Position numbers and translations under genes: made by a program
Shown here: piece by piece, positions 43,583-49,214 of the stretch
Layout of the letters: the number at the start of each line of letters is the position of its first letter
Numbering within the stretch: position 1 is the first letter of the stretch
Notes under the pieces: model-generated
Seen by the model: the letters and a program-made list of their open reading frames with translations, nothing else
The model's database searches: none
What the model was told of the DNA's origin: nothing
Assembly (NCBI RefSeq): GCF_000422925.1
Contig: NZ_AUGZ01000032.1
Location: 1 to 49,214, forward strand
Length of the DNA: 49,214 nucleotides
Source: Paludibacterium yongneupense DSM 18731
GTDB taxonomy: Bacteria; Pseudomonadota; Gammaproteobacteria; Burkholderiales; Chromobacteriaceae
Direction of reading: 5' to 3'

Positions 43583-45547
43583 TCAGATATCGACTTCGAC
43601 CTCGTTGCCGCGGGCCTCCATCCAGCTGCGCCGCCCCGCCGCCTCGCCCTTGCCCATCAGCATGCCGAACAGGCGCCGGGTATCGTCTTCGCCCTGCGGC
43701 CGGACCTGGACCCGCGACAGGCGACGGGTATCCGGATGCATGGTCGTATCCTTCAATTGCTCCGGATTCATTTCGCCCAGCCCCTTGAAGCGGCTGATCC
43801 CCCACGCGTTCTCGCGCACGCCTTCGCTACGCAGGCGTTCGAGGATGGCCTCGAGCTCGGCCTCGTCCAGCGCGTACAACTTCTTCGGCGGCCGCACCTT
43901 GCCCTGTCCCGGCACGTCGACGCGAAACAGCGGCGGCTGGGCCACGAAAATGTGCCCACCGTTCAGCAGCGCCGAGAAATGGCGATAGAACAGCGTCAGC
44001 AACAACACCTGGATATGGGAACCGTCGACGTCGGCATCGGACAGGATGGCAATCTTGCCATAGCGCAGCCCCGACAGGTCGGCCGCTTCGCCAGGAGCAT
44101 GCGGATCGACGCCGATCGCGACCGCCATGTCGTGGATTTCAGCGTTGGAAAACAGCTGGTCCTTGTCGGTCTCCCAACTATTTAGAACTTTGCCGCGCAG
44201 CGGCAGAATCGCCTGGTATTCCTTGTCGCGCGCGAGCTTGGCCGAACCGCCGGCCGAGTCGCCCTCGACCAGAAACAACTCGTTGCGCAGAATATCTTCG
44301 CTTTCGCAATCGGTCAGCTTTCCCGGCAACACCGCGACGCCGGAGCCTTTTTTCTTTTCGACTTTCTTGACCGACTTCAGGCGGCTCTGCGCCTGCCGTA
44401 TCGCGAGTTCTGCAATTTTCTTGCCGGCTTCGACATTCTGGTTGAGCCACAATTCAACCGGGTCGCGCGTCAATCCGGAAATCAATTTCAACGCGTCGCG
44501 ACTGGTCAGTTTTTCCTTGGTCTGCCCCTGGAACTGAGGATCGAGCACGCGCGCCGACAAGACATAACGCACGCGGCTCCAGACGTCTTCGGCCATCAAC
44601 TTCACACCGCGCGGAAGCAGGTTGTGGTGATCGACAAAACTCTTGACGGCCTCGTACACGCCGGCACGCATACCGGCTTCATGCGTGCCGCCGGACGAGG
44701 TCGGGATCAGGTTGACATAGCTTTCGCCACCGGCGGCCTCTTCAAACCAGGCCAGCGCCCACTGCGCGCCCTCGCCGACCGCGAATTGCTCATGCTCGCC
44801 GCTGATATAGGCCTCGCCGGCAAAAAAGGGAGCGACCGGCTCGTCGCCGTTGCACAACTCGACCAGATAGCTCTTCAAGCCGTCCGGATAATGCCAGGCC
44901 TTGACTTCATCCCCTCCAGCCCGCTCGAGCACAAGGCTGACCGCAACGCCCGGCAATAGCACCGCCTTGGCGCGCAGCAGCCGTTCCAGCTCCGGCATCG
45001 AATAGCGCGGACTTTCGAAATAACGGCCATCCGGCCATACCCGCACCCGGGTGCCGCTGGTTCTCGCGCCGCAGTCGCCGACCCGCGCCAGGGCTTCGAC
45101 CACATCGCCACCGGAGAAGGCCATGCGGTAAACCCCACCCTCACGCTTGACCTCGACTTCGAGTCGTGTCGACAAGGCATTGGTCACTGACACGCCGACG
45201 CCGTGCAGACCGCCGGAGAAGGCATAGGCACCGCCATCCTTCTTGTTGAACTTGCCCCCGGCGTGCAAGCGGGTGAAAACCAGCTCGACCACCGCCACGC
45301 CTTCGGTAGGATGGAGGCCGACAGGAATGCCGCGGCCGTCGTCTTCGACCGAGAGGGAGCCGTCCAGATGTACCGTCACCGCGATCTTGCGCGCGTAGCC
45401 GCCCAGGGCTTCGTCGGCCGCATTATCGATGACTTCCTGACAGATATGGGTCGGATCGGTGGTCCGGGTATACATCCCCGGACGCTCTTTGACCGGCTCG
45501 AGGCCCTTGAGCACCCGGACCGAGGATTCGTCGTACTGTTGGGTCAT
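43583..45547 (-). CDS. parE: DNA topoisomerase IV subunit B
   Basis: A 654-aa ATPase subunit of topoisomerase IV, which decatenates daughter chromosomes. It shows a GHKL ATPase domain (EVIDNAADEALGGYARKI, VEDDGRGIPVGLHPTEG, GGLHGVGVSVTNALS), the Toprim domain (ELFLVEGDSAGGSAKLARD, SDADVDGSHIQVLLLTLFYR) and a C-terminal ISRFKGLGEMNPEQL. The length, without the GyrB-type insert, and the N-terminal LKGLEPVKERPGMYTRTTDPTH identify ParE rather than GyrB. parC is not in the window. Confidence 0.95.
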   Translation of the reverse strand: MTQQYDESSVRVLKGLEPVKERPGMYTRTTDPTHICQEVIDNAADEALGGYARKIAVTVHLDGSLSVEDDGRGIPVGLHPTEGVAVVELVFTRLHAGGKFNKKDGGAYAFSGGLHGVGVSVTNALSTRLEVEVKREGGVYRMAFSGGDVVEALARVGDCGARTSGTRVRVWPDGRYFESPRYSMPELERLLRAKAVLLPGVAVSLVLERAGGDEVKAWHYPDGLKSYLVELCNGDEPVAPFFAGEAYISGEHEQFAVGEGAQWALAWFEEAAGGESYVNLIPTSSGGTHEAGMRAGVYEAVKSFVDHHNLLPRGVKLMAEDVWSRVRYVLSARVLDPQFQGQTKEKLTSRDALKLISGLTRDPVELWLNQNVEAGKKIAELAIRQAQSRLKSVKKVEKKKGSGVAVLPGKLTDCESEDILRNELFLVEGDSAGGSAKLARDKEYQAILPLRGKVLNSWETDKDQLFSNAEIHDMAVAIGVDPHAPGEAADLSGLRYGKIAILSDADVDGSHIQVLLLTLFYRHFSALLNGGHIFVAQPPLFRVDVPGQGKVRPPKKLYALDEAELEAILERLRSEGVRENAWGISRFKGLGEMNPEQLKDTTMHPDTRRLSRVQVRPQGEDDTRRLFGMLMGKGEAAGRRSWMEARGNEVEVDI

Positions 45548-45625
45548 GGCTTGAATGAATGAATTCGCAGTGAAAACACGCCACGGCGGCAAGCGCGGGG
45601 CGCATTGAATGGAAGGCCCGGGGGC

Positions 45626-46156
45626 TTAGTCGCCCCGGCCATGCAGGGCAGGTTGCCGCCCGAGGAAATCCTCGCGCGATTCCACACCCTTGACGAAGCG
45701 GGACAGCTCCCGCAAGGCTCGTTCATAGACGTCGCGTTTGAACTCGATAACAGAATCGATCGGCGCCCAGTATTCGTTCCAGCGCCAGCCATCGAACTCG
45801 GGGTGGTTGGTCGCGCGCAGACAGACGTCGCAATCGCGACCGACCAGTTTCAGCAGAAACCAGATCTGTTTCTGGCCCTTGTAACTGCCACGCCATTCGC
45901 GCCGCACCCAATTGCTGGGGACATCGTAGCGCAGCCAGTCGCGTGTGCGGCCAAGAATCCTCACATGTTGTGGCAAAAGCCCGACTTCTTCCAGCAGCTC
46001 GCGATACATCGCGGCCTCGGGGCTTTCGCCAGGCTTGATGCCCCCCTGTGGGAACTGCCATGAGTGTTCGCGCACACGCTTGCCCCAGAATACTTCGCTG
46101 TGCGCGTTGATCAGGACTATTCCGACATTGGGGCGATATCCGTCCCGGTCCAGCAT
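45626..46156 (-). CDS. rppH: RNA 5'-pyrophosphohydrolase RppH
   Basis: A 176-aa Nudix hydrolase that removes pyrophosphate from mRNA 5' ends and so triggers decay. It starts [15 protein letters not shown] as usual for RppH, has the Nudix box [22 protein letters not shown], and the RNA-binding [25 protein letters not shown] region. ATG 46156 is preferred over an upstream in-frame ATG on family grounds. It diverges from pssA across 176 bp. Confidence 0.95.
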   Translation of the reverse strand: MLDRDGYRPNVGIVLINAHSEVFWGKRVREHSWQFPQGGIKPGESPEAAMYRELLEEVGLLPQHVRILGRTRDWLRYDVPSNWVRREWRGSYKGQKQIWFLLKLVGRDCDVCLRATNHPEFDGWRWNEYWAPIDSVIEFKRDVYERALRELSRFVKGVESREDFLGRQPALHGRGD

Positions 46157-46332
46157 GAAAAAACCTACAATTCGTCTCGTTGACTGAATTTTTGCACATT
46201 TCCGCATGCTATGCCATGCGAGCATTGGTCTCGGCGGCGGCTTCCGGCTCAGCGACGGGACACAGCGCCCCCCAGTAGTGATAACATGCCTAGCTTTAGT
46301 GTCTGCGGTCTATCCTGCCGATTCCAGCTGCC

Positions 46333-47676
46333 ATGGCGTTTTTATCACTACGTCCCACCCCGGAACAACTTCCGCGCTTTCCTTTGCAAAGCGGTTCGGT
46401 CCGGACCCTGCTATGCGCCGCCGATCTGCGGCGTACCCTGCTCGATCTGATCGCGTCCGCACGCCAGCGCATTTATCTGACTGCGCTTTATCTGCAAAAC
46501 GACGAAGCCGGCGAAGAGATCCTGCGCGCGCTGCACGCTGCCCGGGCTCTCAGGCCCGAACTGGACATTTGTGTACTTGTCGACTGGCACCGCGCACAAC
46601 GCGGGCTCATCGGCGAAGGCAAGCAGAGCGGCAATGCGGCCTGGTACCGCAGTATCACGCAGGAAATGAGCACTGAGGTTCCGATCTACGGCGTACCGGT
46701 TCAGACCCGCGAGCTGTTCGGAGTATTGCACCTCAAGGGCTTCGTCATCGACGATACCGTGCTCTACAGCGGTGCCAGCCTCAATAATGTCTATCTGCAC
46801 AAATTGCAGAAATACCGCCACGACCGCTATCAGTGCATCGACTGCCCGACGCTGGCCGACAGCATGGTCAATCTGTTGCAGCAACACCTGCTGGCCTCTC
46901 CGGCCGTGCACCGGCTAGACCTCGCCGATACGCCGCCGACACGGACGCTGCGCAGGGAAATCCGCGAGCTGCGCAAGCACTTGATGAGCGTACGCTACGA
47001 CACATCACAGGCGACCGCACTGCCCGCCACGCTCGCGGTCACACCGCTGATAGGCGTCGGCCGCAATAATGCACTCAACCGTATCATTGTCGACCTGATC
47101 AGGCAGACCGAACATCACCTGATCATCTGCACGCCGTACTTCAACTTCCCCAAGCCGGTCACGCGCGAAGTCAATCGTCTGATCAATCGTGGCGTCACGG
47201 TCGAAATCATCGTCGGCGACAAGACCGCCAACGATTTTTTCATCCCGCCCAGCGAACCGTTCAAGGTCATCGGGGCCCTGCCTTATCTCTACGAGATCAA
47301 TCTTCGCCGCTTTGCGCGCCGCCATCGCAAGACGCTGGAACAGGGGCAGCTGAAGATCCATCTGTGGCGGGACGGCGACAACAGCTACCATTTGAAAGGG
47401 CTGTGGATAGACGAACGTCTGCACCTGATTACAGGCAACAACCTGAACCCACGCGCGTTCAGCCTGGATCTGGAAAACGCGCTGCTCATCCACGACCCGC
47501 GGCAGGAACTCGCCGGACAGAAGCGCGAAGAACTGGACACCATCCTCGCCCGGACCCGCCCGATCGAGCATTACCGCCAACTCGAGCGCCTCGGGCAGTA
47601 TCCGGAAGCCGTACGCAAGCTATTGACCCGGCTCAGCCGGGTTCGCATCGACCGTCTGCTCTACCGCATCCTCTGA
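46333..47676 (+). CDS. pssA: CDP-diacylglycerol-serine O-phosphatidyltransferase (PLD type)
   Basis: A 447-aa peripheral membrane enzyme making phosphatidylserine, the precursor of phosphatidylethanolamine. It belongs to the phospholipase D superfamily and matches the length of E. coli PssA. Two HKD motifs are present: HLKGFVIDDTVLYSGASLNN (about residues 134-153) and HLKGLWIDERLHLITGNNLN (about residues 354-373). It converges on hisC with a 12-bp gap. Confidence 0.93.
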   Translation: MAFLSLRPTPEQLPRFPLQSGSVRTLLCAADLRRTLLDLIASARQRIYLTALYLQNDEAGEEILRALHAARALRPELDICVLVDWHRAQRGLIGEGKQSGNAAWYRSITQEMSTEVPIYGVPVQTRELFGVLHLKGFVIDDTVLYSGASLNNVYLHKLQKYRHDRYQCIDCPTLADSMVNLLQQHLLASPAVHRLDLADTPPTRTLRREIRELRKHLMSVRYDTSQATALPATLAVTPLIGVGRNNALNRIIVDLIRQTEHHLIICTPYFNFPKPVTREVNRLINRGVTVEIIVGDKTANDFFIPPSEPFKVIGALPYLYEINLRRFARRHRKTLEQGQLKIHLWRDGDNSYHLKGLWIDERLHLITGNNLNPRAFSLDLENALLIHDPRQELAGQKREELDTILARTRPIEHYRQLERLGQYPEAVRKLLTRLSRVRIDRLLYRIL

Positions 47677-47688
47677 GACGCGCGCGGC

Positions 47689-48753
47689 TCAGAGCGCAGG
47701 CAGCAGTTCGGTCAAGGCGGCCACCAGCGCGGCGCATTCGTCGTCGGTTCCTATCGTTATCCGCAGATATTGATCGATCCGCGGCGAGTGGAAATGACGA
47801 ACGATGATTGCCCGCTCGCGCAAGCCGGCTGCCAGGCGTGCCGCATCGCAGCGCGGATGCCGGACAAAGACGAAATTGGCGCCCGACGGCAATACCTCGA
47901 ATCCCAGTTGTCCAAGGCTCGCGCTCAGGGCTTCCCGGGTGGCGATGATGGCTTGCCGGGTTTGCTGAAAATAGGCCTCATCCTGATAGGCAGCGATCGC
48001 CCCCGCCTGTGCCACGCGATCGAGCGGGTACGAATTGAAGCTGTTTTTGACCCGCTCCAGCCCGGCGATCAGTTCGGTTGAGCCATAGGCGGTGCCGACA
48101 CGCAAGCCGGCCAGCGAGCGCGACTTGGACAAGGTCTGCACCACGAGCAGATTGGGATAGCGCCCGATCAGGCTGACCGCACTCTCCACACCGAAGTCGA
48201 CATAGGCTTCATCGATAACCACCACCCGCTCCGGTTGCGCTTGCAGCAGACGCTCGATGGCCGCGAGCGGCAAGGCAATGCCGGTCGGCGCATTGGGGTT
48301 CGGAAAAATGATGGCGCCGCAGGGCCCCCTATAATCGTCTACGTCGATTTCCATTTTGTCGTTTAGCGGAACCTGGCGGTACGCGATACCGTACAAGCCG
48401 CAGTAGACAGGGTAGAAGCTGTAGCTAATATCCGGGAACAAGAGCGCCTGCTCGTGGTCAAGCAGGGCCTGAAACACCACCGCCAGCACTTCGTCGGAGC
48501 CGTTGCCGACGAAAACCTGCTCCGTGCCGATACCATGATAGGCGGCAAGCGTCGAACGCAGCGCATCGGACCCAGGATCTGGATAGAGCCGCAGCGAATC
48601 GCCCAGGGCACGCTGCATCGCCTCGACGGCACGCGGAGACGGACCATAGGGGTTTTCGTTGGTATTCAGCTTGATCAGACCCGATATTTTCGGCTGTTCG
48701 CCCGGCACATACGGGGTCAGAGAATGGACGACGGGACTCCAGAATTTGCTCAT
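47689..48753 (-). CDS. hisC: Histidinol-phosphate aminotransferase
   Basis: A 354-aa PLP enzyme of histidine synthesis. It shows the N-terminal [83 protein letters not shown] and the PLP-lysine region [17 protein letters not shown] 48753 matches the family start; the ribosome-binding site is weak. No other his gene is adjacent, so it is an isolated copy here. Confidence 0.93.
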   Translation of the reverse strand: MSKFWSPVVHSLTPYVPGEQPKISGLIKLNTNENPYGPSPRAVEAMQRALGDSLRLYPDPGSDALRSTLAAYHGIGTEQVFVGNGSDEVLAVVFQALLDHEQALLFPDISYSFYPVYCGLYGIAYRQVPLNDKMEIDVDDYRGPCGAIIFPNPNAPTGIALPLAAIERLLQAQPERVVVIDEAYVDFGVESAVSLIGRYPNLLVVQTLSKSRSLAGLRVGTAYGSTELIAGLERVKNSFNSYPLDRVAQAGAIAAYQDEAYFQQTRQAIIATREALSASLGQLGFEVLPSGANFVFVRHPRCDAARLAAGLRERAIIVRHFHSPRIDQYLRITIGTDDECAALVAALTELLPAL

Positions 48754-48949
48754 TGCATTCTTGCGGAAAGTTGATCGGCTGAACCATAGTAGCATGGAGA
48801 GTTGCAGGCCTAAAACCGGCACGGCGGCATGAAACGACCGGGCGTCAGCGGCGGCTTATTTCACAGAAAAATTTACTGAACGTAAGTATTTTCCTGGCCT
48901 CGAAGCTGGGCGGCTCTCTTTCCGAGCCTTTTCTCAGCGAGGTGATGAC

Positions 48950-49120
48950 ATGAAATGCAGCTTGAACAGTCTGTTTATACTCGTTTTCCTGGGCACATTC
49001 CCGCTGGCGGCTGCGGCGGCTCCGGCCGAAGGGCCTGCCCCTGCCGTCAGCAGTACGGCGGTCAAACCCCCGCCGGGGTCTCGCATCGGCTGCTTCCAGC
49101 GTCTGTGCTGGTGGTATTGA
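48950..49120 (+). CDS. Small exported peptide of unknown function
   Basis: A 56-aa ORF with a clear secretory signal: MKCSLNSLFILVFLGTFPLA followed by AAAAAP, predicted cleaved around residue 24. The mature part of about 32 aa is Pro/Ala-rich and ends in RIGCFQRLCWWY, with two cysteines five residues apart and an aromatic C-terminus. GAGGTG lies a few nt upstream of the ATG. It is transcribed away from hisC and has no downstream partner in the window. I do not recognise a family. The C3 in the n-region is not a lipobox. Confidence 0.5.
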   Translation: MKCSLNSLFILVFLGTFPLAAAAAPAEGPAPAVSSTAVKPPPGSRIGCFQRLCWWY

Positions 49121-49214
49121 GACGCGCAGCGGCAAGCACTCCCGGAGAGTAGGGTTCGCGGGAGTCTAGTGTCCCCGTGGGCGGTTGGGGCGTCTCGTTC
49201 GTGGAGGTTCAGGG

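Noticed and set aside
43583-45547. GyrB instead of ParE
   Set aside because: The length and N-terminal sequence fit ParE and the long GyrB insert is missing.
1-49214. Mobile elements, CRISPR, tRNA/rRNA or a defence island
   Set aside because: No transposase, integrase, terminal inverted repeats, regularly spaced repeats, tRNA-like folds or known defence domains were seen; the gene content is core metabolism throughout.

Overview
The window is GC-rich, almost wholly coding, and reads as core chromosome of a motile, aerobic Gram-negative betaproteobacterium. The best guess is Neisseriales/Chromobacteriaceae: the ubiE-ubiJ-ubiB ubiquinone cluster, the prmA/DUF3426 pair downstream of accBC, AlaC- and AlaA-type aminotransferases, an FlgM/FlgN pair and a Chromobacterium-like gene repertoire point there. 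This assignment is inferred from family resemblance, not from any database search. I see no rRNA, tRNA, CRISPR array, insertion sequence, prophage or recognisable defence system.

Layout. 1-5.0 kb: the 5' part of aspA (minus) diverges from maeA (malic enzyme); then alaC and a YciT-like DeoR regulator. 5.0-7.6 kb: znuACB, a zinc-uptake operon behind two Zur-box-like palindromes. 7.6-10.3 kb: a chemoreceptor and an EamA exporter. 10.3-13.3 kb: a gluconate module (LacI-family regulator, gluconokinase, MFS transporter) with two 16-bp operators. 13.4-16 kb: a small Pro/Gln-rich protein and an M13 metallopeptidase. 16-18.5 kb: rhlE-srkA. 18.5-21.2 kb: a CobD/CbiB-like membrane protein, then flgN, flgM (own sigma-28 promoter) and flgA. 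21.2-25.2 kb: alaA-hom-thrC, with flgA overlapping the end of thrC. 25.4-30.6 kb: an Mth938-like protein, an AhpD-like protein, and the DUF971-ubiE-ubiJ-ubiB cluster next to queA. 30.8-36.0 kb (plus): aroQ, accB, accC, prmA, a zinc-ribbon/DUF3426 protein and a Tpx-like protein that has lost both catalytic cysteines. 36.1-42.0 kb (minus): grxC-secB-SH3 protein-gpsA, dacB and priA. 42.0-42.4 kb: a non-coding region with three perfect DnaA boxes. 42.4-49.2 kb: hemE, parE, rppH (minus), pssA (plus), hisC (minus) and a 56-codon ORF for a small exported peptide.

How the genes work together. Most blocks are housekeeping: fatty acid initiation (accBC) and phospholipid synthesis (gpsA, pssA); threonine, alanine, histidine and shikimate metabolism; ubiquinone; envelope export and cell wall (secB, dacB); and replication/topology (priA, parE). 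Specialised blocks are zinc uptake, gluconate catabolism and late flagellar control. The items most worth a second look are the cysteine-less Tpx homologue, the DnaA-box cluster between priA and hemE, the operator abutting the gluconokinase start codon, the aspA-maeA palindrome, the DEGD version of RhlE motif II, and two small uncharacterised proteins.
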